Assembly: GCF_002846555.1 (NCBI RefSeq)
Contig: NZ_PJMS01000001.1
Span: forward strand, 3,100,001 to 3,164,000
Source: Aquimarina sp. MAR_2010_214
Lineage (GTDB): Bacteria > Bacteroidota > Bacteroidia > Flavobacteriales > Flavobacteriaceae
DNA: 64,000 bases
Direction: 5' to 3'
Position numbers and translations under genes: made by a program. Under the pieces are notes generated by a model that was not told where the DNA came from, searched no databases, and saw nothing but the letters and a program-made list of their open reading frames with translations. Positions 7,940-16,840 of the stretch are shown piece after piece (the first letter of the stretch is position 1; each line of letters starts with the position of its first letter).

Positions 7940-9118
7940 CTACGGCACTACTTTTAAAACAACGAATTGATTAAGTTGTGGAAAAAAGGAATTAAAATTA
8001 TTATCAGAAATTACGACGATTGTTCGACTACCATCTTTTAATTTTGGTCCAAACGAAAAACCTTCAAGGTTGTCTACAGTGTTATTAGTAAGTTGATTTC
8101 GAATGCTGTCAAAAGTAAAAAGCAAAGTTTTTGTCGCTGTAGTATAGGATACAGCAGTCAATGCATCTATAGAAAGTGTATTCGTAGCGTTTGTAGCATC
8201 TACCTTGTAAATCTTTACTGTATTTCCGCCATCAATATAGCCCGTTGAGAAAGAACGCTCTAATGCTAGAAATTTGTTAGTGTCGTATTCTAGAATTTCT
8301 ACCAAACCATTCACTTCAAATGTAGTACCTAGTGTGGCCTCACGTGCTACAGGGTCTAGTTCATAGGCAAATTGCCGTTCAGCAATACCCGATGTTTTGT
8401 TTATATATGTAACTCTTACGGGAGATTGTGTATCTGTAGTCGTGGGTTCTGGACCGTCTTCAATAAGAGGTAGCTCAAAAGAAATCCAATATCCTTTATT
8501 CTCAAAACCTAATGAAAGACCTTCTAAGACTCCATTATGCCTAGGTCCTGACAAGTCATTTACAGTATTAACTTTAAAGTTATCTGGTAATGTAAAACTT
8601 TTAATCTGGCTTCCTTCTGGGGCTATTTCGATCAAAGCCGGATCCACACCATTAGTAATAGAGCCTTCACTAGTATATACTATAGTTTTGGTAACAGGAT
8701 CAAACCGTATAGCTTCGGGATCAACAACTCCTTGTGTTAAAGGAGTACCTGTATCATCTTTAATTTCTACCATAGCGGTAATCCCAACCGATGTAAATCC
8801 ATCTTTGGTATAGATTATATCTGCCTCATAATATCGTATAGGCGGGGTCGAAGTATCACAGATAATGTACCACTTACCATTTTGATAATCAATTCCCGAA
8901 AAGCCTCCGATAGGAACACCATTAATTTCCTGATCTGCAAGTACAGATTCATCAATATACTCAAGAGCGCTGATTGTGTTTTGCTCATTTACAGGAAGTA
9001 TTGGTGTAGGTTTGTCATCTGCCCCTGGTACTGCATCATTCGTATTTGAAGAACAACACCAACATATCAAAACGATCAAAAAAACTCTCTTTACTACCTG
9101 TATCATAATGAATTGCAT
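7940..9118 (-). CDS. Esterase-like activity of phytase family lipoprotein
   Basis: A 392-residue protein of the phytase-like esterase family (PF13449), a beta-propeller found on many bacterial cell surfaces. The family start is visible as VPIGGFSGIDYQNGKWYIICDTS, with further propeller-like blocks around VDPEAIRFDPVTKTIVYTSEGS and NNTVDNLEGFSFGPKL. The N-terminus is a lipoprotein signal: basic residues, a hydrophobic run, then a cysteine pair (LICWCCSSN), so it is probably lipid-anchored. Substrate specificity is unknown. It faces away from the T9SS cargo gene, with 318 bp between them. Confidence 0.8.
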   Translation of the reverse strand: MQFIMIQVVKRVFLIVLICWCCSSNTNDAVPGADDKPTPILPVNEQNTISALEYIDESVLADQEINGVPIGGFSGIDYQNGKWYIICDTSTPPIRYYEADIIYTKDGFTSVGITAMVEIKDDTGTPLTQGVVDPEAIRFDPVTKTIVYTSEGSITNGVDPALIEIAPEGSQIKSFTLPDNFKVNTVNDLSGPRHNGVLEGLSLGFENKGYWISFELPLIEDGPEPTTTDTQSPVRVTYINKTSGIAERQFAYELDPVAREATLGTTFEVNGLVEILEYDTNKFLALERSFSTGYIDGGNTVKIYKVDATNATNTLSIDALTAVSYTTATKTLLFTFDSIRNQLTNNTVDNLEGFSFGPKLKDGSRTIVVISDNNFNSFFPQLNQFVVLKVVP

Positions 9119-9436
9119 TAAGTGATAAAGATATCAATTTGTAGCGAAAGATACTCTCTATAAATTTACAAATACTGTCTTGTAATCTACTAGTAAATAC
9201 TTAAAATAAAACAGGCTTTTACCTCTGTATTTATGGGGTGTAACCACTTGATAATCATCGTGTTGTTTTGTAAATTAGTAGAAGCGAGTATAAGTAGGAG
9301 GTATCAGAATAAATCTTTGATTTCTCCTCACCAGATATGCAGAAAAATCAATAGCAAAGGAGGCTGATTGTTTGAACCTTGGCTTAAGCTGTAGTATAGA
9401 GGAATATATTTTTAACCAATTTAAATATAAATCATC
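9119..9436. other. Intergenic region between divergent genes
   Basis: This 318-bp stretch separates the phytase-like lipoprotein gene from the T9SS cargo gene. It is AT-rich and must contain both promoters. I found no open frame of note, no strong palindrome and no clear TAnnTTTG box at a convincing distance. Confidence 0.5.
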
Positions 9437-11113
9437 ATGAAAACAATTTTATGTAGTGTGGCCTTTTGCTTTATTACAAGTATGGGCTTTTCACAATTTC
9501 AACACACGTACGGAACAGAAAAATCAGAAATGGGTAGATCTCTTACTCAGTTACAACAAGTCGAAAGGGGGTATTTGATAGCAGGGTATACTTCAAAAAA
9601 CTTCATTGGTAGTCTGGAAGCTACCCTGGTCAAAACAGATCTTAGCGGTAATCAAATATGGTCTAGAGTTTACGGAGGTCAAGATTATGAGTATTTTAAC
9701 TCGGTGAGACAATCCACTTATTTTAATCCCAACAATAGCACAGCTTATGTGGCTGCTGGAGTTACTCGTAGTTATGGTTTTGGGAGTGGAGACGCATATC
9801 TTATGGGAGCAGACACTAATGGTGCTCTCGTTTTTTCTGCTGTATATGGAGGGCAACAATATGATGCCGCTCACTGTGTGCAAAATACTAGAGAAGTAAC
9901 AGGAAAACCCGGGTATATTCTTGTTGGTGAAACCAGAAGTTATACAGCATTTCCAGGAACCAATGTATATGTTGTTAAAACAGATTTACAAGGAAACCTA
10001 ACAAGAGCTACAGTAATTGGAGGTAAGGGAGATCAACGAGGTATGTGGATAGAACAAACAAGAGATGGAGGGTATATTATTGCAGGATCTACTACCAATT
10101 ACTGGTGCGGGGTTAGTACTACATTAGCCAACCCACCTACAGATCTTTTTGTGATAAAACTAAAACCTGATCTTACTATAGAGTGGAACAGAATATTAGG
10201 ATACCCTAATGAATTAGATCCTACAATGGGATATAGAAATGTAGCCACTTGCGTGAAACAAGATAGAAATGGTAATTACGTTCTTACGGGGTATACCAAT
10301 AGTTTTGGGATTAATAATTCTTATGATGCATTTTTATTATATCTGGGCGGAGCAGGTAACTTTTTAGGAATGAAGACATACGGAACGGAGAGAACAGAAC
10401 TTGGGTTTAGTTTAGAAGAAACTATTGATGGAGCAAATAACCAGTTATTTACAGTAGTTGGTCAACAAGCTATTTCATCACGTAAAGCTATGCTGTTTCA
10501 AACAGATGCTGGTGGTACTTTACAATGGGCACGTGAATATGGAGGAGATAAACAAGAAGGAGGGATGGAAATGGTAACCGATAATTATGATAAAGGATTT
10601 GCCTTTACAGGATATACCACTTCTTTTGGAGCAGGGGCTACAGAGATTTATCTTGTAGAGACTACAGATACCGGTAAGACTGGTACAATTTGTGAAAAAG
10701 AAATAGGCTTGAAAGAAATAAAGCATAAGCCTTGTATTGCCAAAAGTGCGCAACAAATTTTTGTAGATGAATATAGAAGAATAGAACACCCTGTAATTAG
10801 AGTAGAATATAAAGAAGATCTCTGTAAAAGTAAAGCAGGTTCTAAAACTGAAGAACCAAAATCTTTAGAAAAAGATGGATTACTATATCCTAATCCTGTA
10901 AATAATGAGCTTACCATAAATATCGAAAAAACATCTACAATCACAAAGGTTGAGGTTTTTAATGTGCAAGGTAAGATAGTTCCTCAAAATGCAGAAATAG
11001 GTCAAGAAGGAAAAATAATACTATCTACAGAAAGTTTACAATCAGGAGTGTACATAGTTAAACTAAGAACTAAAAACGGAGAAACTCGTGTAATGAAGTT
11101 CTTTAAAGAGTAG
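9437..11113 (+). CDS. T9SS type A sorting domain-containing secreted protein
   Basis: A 558-residue secreted protein. A signal peptide (residues 1-20, ending GFSQ) is followed by repeated beta-propeller-like blocks of about 55 residues with recurring GGYIIAG / GFAFTGYTTSFG motifs, as in delta-60-type repeat proteins. The last 80 residues are a type A type IX secretion sorting domain: LYPNPVNNELTINI, VEVFNVQGKIV, LSTESLQSGVYIVKL, then a basic KFFKE end. It should cross the outer membrane by T9SS and may be surface-bound. Between propeller and tail is a lysine/cysteine-rich linker. The ligand is unknown. Confidence 0.85.
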   Translation: MKTILCSVAFCFITSMGFSQFQHTYGTEKSEMGRSLTQLQQVERGYLIAGYTSKNFIGSLEATLVKTDLSGNQIWSRVYGGQDYEYFNSVRQSTYFNPNNSTAYVAAGVTRSYGFGSGDAYLMGADTNGALVFSAVYGGQQYDAAHCVQNTREVTGKPGYILVGETRSYTAFPGTNVYVVKTDLQGNLTRATVIGGKGDQRGMWIEQTRDGGYIIAGSTTNYWCGVSTTLANPPTDLFVIKLKPDLTIEWNRILGYPNELDPTMGYRNVATCVKQDRNGNYVLTGYTNSFGINNSYDAFLLYLGGAGNFLGMKTYGTERTELGFSLEETIDGANNQLFTVVGQQAISSRKAMLFQTDAGGTLQWAREYGGDKQEGGMEMVTDNYDKGFAFTGYTTSFGAGATEIYLVETTDTGKTGTICEKEIGLKEIKHKPCIAKSAQQIFVDEYRRIEHPVIRVEYKEDLCKSKAGSKTEEPKSLEKDGLLYPNPVNNELTINIEKTSTITKVEVFNVQGKIVPQNAEIGQEGKIILSTESLQSGVYIVKLRTKNGETRVMKFFKE

Positions 11114-11138
11114 AACGCTTAGATATTATTTGTAATAG

Positions 11139-11178
11139 AACCGCTTTAAATACAGTGTTTAAAGCGGTTTCTTATTTT
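11139..11178 (+). terminator. Rho-independent terminator
   Basis: A 12-bp perfect stem (AACCGCTTTAAA and its complement) with a seven-base loop is followed by TCTTATTTTTA. It lies 26 bp after the stop of the T9SS cargo gene. Confidence 0.85.
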
Positions 11179-11323
11179 TAGTCAATATTCTCTTATAGAA
11201 GATGATGAAAATGTAGACATTCTTCGAGCAAATAAAGATTCTATTTACAGTAATACCATAACTTTTGCTCCTATCATAAAAGCTGTTACCTTATTTGTAT
11301 CTTTATAAGATTGAAAAGTAATT

Positions 11324-11854
11324 TTGAAAACTAAAATAGCATCCATAGTATTTCTAGTAATCCTTATAGTTCCTGCTATAACGACTCATTGTTGGCTTAA
11401 ATATCAAAAATCGATAGTAAAACATGAAGTTAAACAGATGATGATTGAAGGAATTGATAAAGATGAACTCATTTTATTAAAATTCTCAATAGCAGCATCT
11501 AAAACTCAACTAAAATGGGAACACTCAAAAGAATTTGAATACAATCGACAGATGTATGATGTGGTTGAATCTAAAATAGTTGGTAATACTATTTATTATT
11601 GGTGTTGGTTAGATAATGAAGAAACTAAACTAAATCAACAACTTACCCAATTGGTAACAAATCTATTTAATACTAATTCAGAAAAAAAAGAAACACAAGA
11701 TCGATTGATTTCTTTCTATAAATCGCTTTATTTTACTGAAAAAACTCATTGGGTTTTCGCAAATACAAATGAAGAACATAAGTTGGATACTTTCTATCTT
11801 CTGTCATATAATGTCGTTTCTTTGCTTCCTAATACACCACCGCCTCAATATTAA
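11324..11854 (+). CDS. Hypothetical exported protein
   Basis: A 176-residue protein I do not recognise. It opens with a TTG codon; no in-frame ATG lies near, and this start yields a normal signal peptide or anchor (MKTKIASIVFLVILIVPAITT). The mature part is mixed alpha/beta and rich in lysine and glutamate, and it ends NTPPPQY. The pattern KFSIAASKTQLKWEHSKEFEYNRQMYDVV followed by YYWCWLDNEE suggests a small soluble periplasmic domain, in layout like small exported proteins next to TonB receptors. It precedes the TonB receptor gene by about 107 bp and could be co-expressed (inference). Confidence 0.6.
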   Translation: MKTKIASIVFLVILIVPAITTHCWLKYQKSIVKHEVKQMMIEGIDKDELILLKFSIAASKTQLKWEHSKEFEYNRQMYDVVESKIVGNTIYYWCWLDNEETKLNQQLTQLVTNLFNTNSEKKETQDRLISFYKSLYFTEKTHWVFANTNEEHKLDTFYLLSYNVVSLLPNTPPPQY

Positions 11855-11961
11855 TTAAACATAGTATTTATTTCTTCTTAAACGCTCTCTTTAAGTAATA
11901 AGAGTAGGGATAGCTATACCTATTTCAAGGTATTGATTTTGTTTAATTTAAGTTTTTAACA

Positions 11962-14370
11962 ATGAAAAATATTATTCTATTGTTATTGTTTGGAGTGGCT
12001 AATACTGTCTTCTCCCAAACTATAACTGTCAAAGATCTAGACACAAATAAACCATTAGAATTGGTTACTCTGATTAGTAAAAACCCCAAAAGTTATATAA
12101 TCACAAATGTAAAAGGACAAGCAGATATTTCTGCTTTTAAAGAAACCGAAAAAATAGAAATACGCATATTAGGCTATAGAGCGGTAGTAAAAAGCTATTC
12201 AGAACTAGAATCTGATAATTTTGAAGTACTACTTGAAATGTCTAATCTAAACCTGGATGAAATAGTGATTTCTGGTACACGTTGGAATCAAACCTCTGAT
12301 GATGTACCTTCAAAAGTTATTTCAATTTCATCTAAAGATGTGGCTTTACAAAATATACAGACAGCAGCAGATTTACTCAGTGTTTCTGGTAAAGTGTATG
12401 TCCAAAAAAGCCAGCAAGGTGGGGGTAGTCCTATGATTCGAGGTTTTGCTACTAATAGGCTACTGTATGTTGTAGATGGAATCCGGATGAATACAGCTAT
12501 TTACAGAAGTGGAAATCTTCAGAATATAATTAGCCTTGACCCTTTTGCGACAGAAAATACTGAAGTACTTTTTGGACCAGGGTCTGTTATATATGGTAGT
12601 GATGCTATTGGTGGGGTGATGAGTTTTCAAACATTGACCCCTCAATTATCTATTTCAGATGATTTGTTGATTAGTGGGAAAGCAATAACACGATATTCTT
12701 CTGCTAATAATGAAAAAACAGCACATTTTGATGTAAACATTGGTTGGGAAAAATGGGCATCAATTACGAGTTTTAGTGCTTGGGATTTTGATCATTTAAA
12801 ACAAGGAAGCAATGGCCCCGATGACTATTTAAAATCGTATTATGTGACAAGGCAAAGTGATGTAGATAACATAATTACCCAAGATGATCCATTGTTACAA
12901 ATCCCTTCTGCTTATTCTCAAATGAATGTAATGCAAAAAATATTGTTTAAACCTAATGAAAAATTGAATTTCCAATATGGATTTCATTATTCAGAAACAT
13001 CGCCTTATGGTAGATATGATAGACATAATCGTATAAGAGAGGGAACCGCTCGCTATGCAGAATGGAATTATGGCCCACAAAAGTGGATGATGAATAACCT
13101 AAAGATTGTGCATGATGATGATAATGTTGTCTATGATCAAGTGATTTTAAATCTGACTTTTCAATCTTTTGAAGAAAGTAGAATAGATAGATCTTTGAAT
13201 AAAAATGAGCGATCCACTAATACAGAACAAGTCGAAGCATACTCTGTTAATCTTGATTTTAAGAAATCAACAGGAGTTAAAAATACATTATACTACGGTG
13301 CAGAATATGTTTTAAATGATGTGAACTCTGTGGGGCAAGTAACAGATATTTCAACAGGAGAAAATGAAATAGCCCCATCTCGATATCCAAATGCTAATTG
13401 GAGTTCTATTGCAGTTTATCTAAATGACGCTTTAAAAGCTTCTGACAAACTTACTTTGCAAGCGGGTTTGCGATACAATCAATTTAATTTGGATGCAGAT
13501 TTTACTGGCAGTTTAGATTTTTACCCATTTCCATTTAAAAAAGCCAACATTAATAATGGTGCATTAACAGGAAGTATTGGCGGAGTGTATCGTCCTTCAG
13601 AAAAATGGGTGATTAGTACTAATTTCGGAACAGCTTTTCGTTCACCTAATGTAGATGATGTCGGAAAAGTTTTTGATTCTGAACCGGGAGCGGTTACTGT
13701 TCCCAATCCTGACTTAGATGCAGAATATGCTTATAATTTTGATCTAGGGATAGCCAAAGTTTTTGGGGATTTTATTAAAATTGATATGACAGGCTATTAC
13801 ACTATTTTGCGCAATGCATTAGTGCGAAGAAATTTCCAACTTAATGGACAAAGTAGCATTCTGTACGATGGAGAAATGAGCCAGGTACAAGCTATCCAGA
13901 ATGCAGCAAAGGCCAATGTATATGGTGTGCAGGTAGGATTAGAAGTAAAACTCCCGGCTGGATTTAGCATTTCTTCAGACTTAAACTATCAGATAGGTGA
14001 AGAAGAGTTAGATGATGGTAAAACTGGTGCTTCAAGGCATTCAGCTCCATTATTTGGAATTTCTCGCCTTAATTTCAAAGCTGAAAGTTTGAGCTTACAA
14101 TTTTACACTGCTTATCAAGGAGAACGAAAATTTGAAGACTTGGCCGTTTCTGAACAAGGTAAAGATGAAATCTATGCTAAAGATACTAATGGAAATAACT
14201 ATTCCCCTTCTTGGCATACGCTTAACATTAAAACAATGTACGATTTAACAGAAACGTTTACGGTTAATGCGGGTATAGAAAACCTTACAGATCAACGTTA
14301 TCGTCAATATAGCTCAGGCATTTCTGCTCCCGGAAGGAATTTTATTCTTTCGTTAAGAGCCAATTTCTAA
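11962..14370 (+). CDS. TonB-dependent receptor with carboxypeptidase-like N-terminal domain
   Basis: An 802-residue outer-membrane active transporter. The order is: signal peptide (1-19, ending VFSQ); carboxypeptidase-regulatory-like domain (20-95); plug domain starting at DEIVISGTRW with the core GGGSPMIRGFATNRLLYVVDG and VIYGSDAIGG; then a 22-strand barrel ending in an aromatic-rich last strand (ISAPGRNFILSLRANF). ISGTR serves as the TonB-box-like start. The plug motifs and the downstream PepSY protein fit iron-complex or haem/siderophore uptake (inference). A strong terminator follows at 14381. Confidence 0.9.
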   Translation: MKNIILLLLFGVANTVFSQTITVKDLDTNKPLELVTLISKNPKSYIITNVKGQADISAFKETEKIEIRILGYRAVVKSYSELESDNFEVLLEMSNLNLDEIVISGTRWNQTSDDVPSKVISISSKDVALQNIQTAADLLSVSGKVYVQKSQQGGGSPMIRGFATNRLLYVVDGIRMNTAIYRSGNLQNIISLDPFATENTEVLFGPGSVIYGSDAIGGVMSFQTLTPQLSISDDLLISGKAITRYSSANNEKTAHFDVNIGWEKWASITSFSAWDFDHLKQGSNGPDDYLKSYYVTRQSDVDNIITQDDPLLQIPSAYSQMNVMQKILFKPNEKLNFQYGFHYSETSPYGRYDRHNRIREGTARYAEWNYGPQKWMMNNLKIVHDDDNVVYDQVILNLTFQSFEESRIDRSLNKNERSTNTEQVEAYSVNLDFKKSTGVKNTLYYGAEYVLNDVNSVGQVTDISTGENEIAPSRYPNANWSSIAVYLNDALKASDKLTLQAGLRYNQFNLDADFTGSLDFYPFPFKKANINNGALTGSIGGVYRPSEKWVISTNFGTAFRSPNVDDVGKVFDSEPGAVTVPNPDLDAEYAYNFDLGIAKVFGDFIKIDMTGYYTILRNALVRRNFQLNGQSSILYDGEMSQVQAIQNAAKANVYGVQVGLEVKLPAGFSISSDLNYQIGEEELDDGKTGASRHSAPLFGISRLNFKAESLSLQFYTAYQGERKFEDLAVSEQGKDEIYAKDTNGNNYSPSWHTLNIKTMYDLTETFTVNAGIENLTDQRYRQYSSGISAPGRNFILSLRANF

Positions 14371-14380
14371 TTTTTCAAAC

Positions 14381-14420
14381 AACAGCCTATGCTTAACGAA
14401 GCGATAGGCTGTTTTTATTT
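14381..14420 (+). terminator. Rho-independent terminator
   Basis: A ten-base-pair stem (AACAGCCTAT / ATAGGCTGTT) is followed by a T-rich tract. It lies directly after the TonB receptor stop codon and just before the PepSY gene, so it may only partly separate the two. Confidence 0.8.
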
Positions 14421-14428
14421 TATTTTTT

Positions 14429-14995
14429 ATGAACAGAAAAAAACATGCTTCTATTTTAAGAAGTATACGTAAAATACATAAAACAATGGGACTTCTTTTA
14501 TTTTTGTTGTTTGTCGTTATTTCAATGAGCGGCTTGCTTTTGGGCTGGAAAAAACACAGCAATGGGTATATTCTACCTAAATCATATCAAGGAACTTCTA
14601 CAAATCTAGAAAAGTGGTTATCGTTTGATAAATTACATACTATTGCATGTAACACTTTGCATGATTCAATTGATGCTAAACTATCACTTAAATTATCAAG
14701 GATTGATGCAAGGCCCAGAAAAGGTATTGTAAAATTTGTATTTAAAGATCATTATTGGGGAATTCAGGTAGATGGAGCTACAGGCAAAATATTACATATA
14801 GGAAAAAGACGTTCTGATTTCATTGAAAATATTCATGATGGATCATTTCTTGATGATGTATTCAATACTAAAAGTGAAATATTAAAACTCACTTATACCA
14901 CCACTATGGGATTATCACTACTTATTTTTACGATTACAGGGTTTTGGTTGTGGTATGGGCCAAAAATTATGCGGAAAAAAAATAAAAGAGCCTAA
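14429..14995 (+). CDS. PepSY-associated membrane protein
   Basis: A 188-residue inner-membrane protein with a basic N-terminus, a first helix at residues 19-37 (MGLLLFLLFVVISMSGLLLGW), a periplasmic PepSY-like domain (WGIQVDGATGKILHIGKR) and a second helix near the C-terminus (LSLLIFTITGFWLWYGP). This is a minimal version of the PepSY TM proteins that accompany TonB receptors and are linked to ferric siderophore reduction. It lies 58 bp downstream of the TonB receptor, which supports a joint role in metal uptake. The electron donor and ligand are not evident. Confidence 0.8.
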   Translation: MNRKKHASILRSIRKIHKTMGLLLFLLFVVISMSGLLLGWKKHSNGYILPKSYQGTSTNLEKWLSFDKLHTIACNTLHDSIDAKLSLKLSRIDARPRKGIVKFVFKDHYWGIQVDGATGKILHIGKRRSDFIENIHDGSFLDDVFNTKSEILKLTYTTTMGLSLLIFTITGFWLWYGPKIMRKKNKRA

Positions 14996-15056
14996 TTTTT
15001 TTAGTAGAGGCAAACATATAGTAAAGTTTCTAGATAATAAGTAAGAATCTTATTTA

Positions 15057-15761
15057 CTATGCATTAGTAAAAGCTACACTATGCACTGCTACAATTGCAG
15101 CAGTTTCAGTGCGCAATCTGGTTTCTCCCAATGTAACAGGAGTATATCCTGAACTTAGTGCTGCATCAATTTCTTTTGTCGAAAAATCTCCTTCGGGACC
15201 AATAAGAATGGTAATGTTTGATTGTGGTAGAACAACATCTTTTAGAGATTGTTTTTTGGTCTCTTCGCAATGAGCAATTAATAATTGGTCTTTATTTTTC
15301 TGTTGTATAAACTCTGAAAATGTAATAGCAGGGTTTAGTTTAGGTAAATAACACTGTAGAGATTGTTTCATTGCGCTTTGCAGAATGCGTTCGAATCGTT
15401 CTGCTTTAATGATTTTTCGTTCACTATGATCACAAATGACAGGAGTAATTTCATCAATGCCAATTTCTGTAGCTTTTTCCAAAAACCATTCATATCGATC
15501 ATTCATCTTTGTAGGAGCAACAGCCAGGTGTACTCTATGTTTTCTATGATGTTGTTGTTTATAGCTTTCAATTTTTGCAATACATTTGGAGGGATTAGAA
15601 AATGTGATACAGGCAATGAATAAAAACCCATGCCCATTGGTAATATGTAATTGATCTCCCTCTTTTTTTCGTAGTACTTTGGCAATATGTTTGCTCTCTT
15701 CTCTCGAAAAATTGATTTCTGTACTAGATTCGGTTAAGGTTTGATTATAGAATAATTGCAT
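15057..15761 (-). CDS. rsmE: 16S rRNA (uracil-1498-N3)-methyltransferase RsmE
   Basis: A 234-residue SPOUT methyltransferase that methylates U1498 of 16S rRNA. The N-terminal PUA-like domain (residues 1-70, with HIAKVLRKKEGDQLHITNG) is followed by the knotted SAM domain: KATEIGIDEITPVICDHSERK, LIGPEGDFSTKEIDAAL and LGETRLRTETAAIVAV, all diagnostic of RsmE. The length is standard. It is followed, in the same direction, by no other gene before the TonB/PepSY region; tsaD lies upstream in the same orientation, 56 bp away. Confidence 0.95.
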   Translation of the reverse strand: MQLFYNQTLTESSTEINFSREESKHIAKVLRKKEGDQLHITNGHGFLFIACITFSNPSKCIAKIESYKQQHHRKHRVHLAVAPTKMNDRYEWFLEKATEIGIDEITPVICDHSERKIIKAERFERILQSAMKQSLQCYLPKLNPAITFSEFIQQKNKDQLLIAHCEETKKQSLKDVVLPQSNITILIGPEGDFSTKEIDAALSSGYTPVTLGETRLRTETAAIVAVHSVAFTNA

Positions 15762-15817
15762 TTTGGTAGTTTCAGCGTTTTACTCTTTTGTTATTTTTAA
15801 GATTAGAATATTATGGG

Positions 15818-16840
15818 TTACAGTTGTATTCGTGCTTTAGCAACAACACTCATATCTGTAAAATCTTTCTTCAGATATTTTAAATATCCCACAATCCCAA
15901 TCATTGCGGCATTATCTGTTGTATATTCAAATTTGGGAATAAAAGTTTTCCACCCATATTTTTGTTCTCCATCTTTCAAAGCTTTTCTAATTCCAGAATT
16001 TGCAGAAACACCACCTCCAATAGCGATAGTTTTAATTCCCGTTTGTTGAGATGCTTTTTTTAGCTTATCGATTAGAATATTAATAATCGTGTACTGTAGA
16101 GAAGCACAAATATCATTAAGGTTTTCTTCTACAAAGTTGGGGTTTTCTTTTACTTTTTTCTGAACAAAATAAAGTACAGAAGTCTTAAGTCCGCTAAAAC
16201 TAAAGTTGAGTTCACCAACTTTAGGTTTAGGAAAAGGAAAGGCTTTCGGGTTACCTGTTTGAGCATACTTGTCAATTAAAGGGCCACCAGGGTAGGGTAA
16301 ACCAAATATCTTTGCGCTTTTGTCAAAAGCTTCTCCTACAGCATCATCGATGGTTTCCCCAATAACCTCCATATCAAAATGTGCATTAACTTTAACAATT
16401 TGTGTATGTCCACCACTTATGGTCATTGCCAGAAAAGGAAATTCTGGGGTGTCAGATTCATCATCTTCAATAAAATGAGCCAAAATATGGGCTTGCATGT
16501 GATTAATATCTATTAATGGAATATCTAAGGCCAGGGCTAATGACTTAGCAAAAGAAGTACCTACTAATAGTGATCCCATTAACCCGGGACCTCGGGTAAA
16601 GGCGATAGCATGTAAATCTTCTTTCTCTATATTTGCTTGTTTAATTGCCTGATCAATTACAGGAACAATATTTTGCTGATGTGCTCTAGAAGCTAATTCG
16701 GGTACAACACCACCATATAACTCATGTATTTTTTGTGATGCAACAACATTGGATAAAACCTGTCCATTACATAGTACAGCTGCAGAAGTATCGTCGCATG
16801 AAGACTCAATACCGAGAATGTATGTTTTTTGTGGATTCAT
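15818..16840 (-). CDS. tsaD: tRNA N6-adenosine threonylcarbamoyltransferase TsaD
   Basis: A 340-residue essential enzyme that transfers threonylcarbamoyl to A37 of ANN-decoding tRNAs, with TsaB and TsaE. Visible features are the opening LGIESSCDDTSAAV, the metal-ligand motif HMQAHILAHF, ISGGHTQIV in the ASKHA nucleotide fold, and AIGGGVSANSGIRKAL. The size is normal. The start overlaps by 12 bases the possible TTG start of the divergent tamB gene, so the two share a promoter region that lies partly within coding sequence. Confidence 0.96.
   Translation of the reverse strand: MNPQKTYILGIESSCDDTSAAVLCNGQVLSNVVASQKIHELYGGVVPELASRAHQQNIVPVIDQAIKQANIEKEDLHAIAFTRGPGLMGSLLVGTSFAKSLALALDIPLIDINHMQAHILAHFIEDDESDTPEFPFLAMTISGGHTQIVKVNAHFDMEVIGETIDDAVGEAFDKSAKIFGLPYPGGPLIDKYAQTGNPKAFPFPKPKVGELNFSFSGLKTSVLYFVQKKVKENPNFVEENLNDICASLQYTIINILIDKLKKASQQTGIKTIAIGGGVSANSGIRKALKDGEQKYGWKTFIPKFEYTTDNAAMIGIVGYLKYLKKDFTDMSVVAKARIQL

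Noticed and set aside
8397..8813. 138-codon frame opposite the phytase-like gene
   Set aside because: Shadow of a well-supported gene on the other strand, with codon use unlike real genes here; the same holds for other frames opposite tamB, lptD and the ATPase.
11192..11323. Short open frame before the hypothetical gene at 11324
   Set aside because: No start codon with plausible context and it stops at once before the next gene; too short to support.
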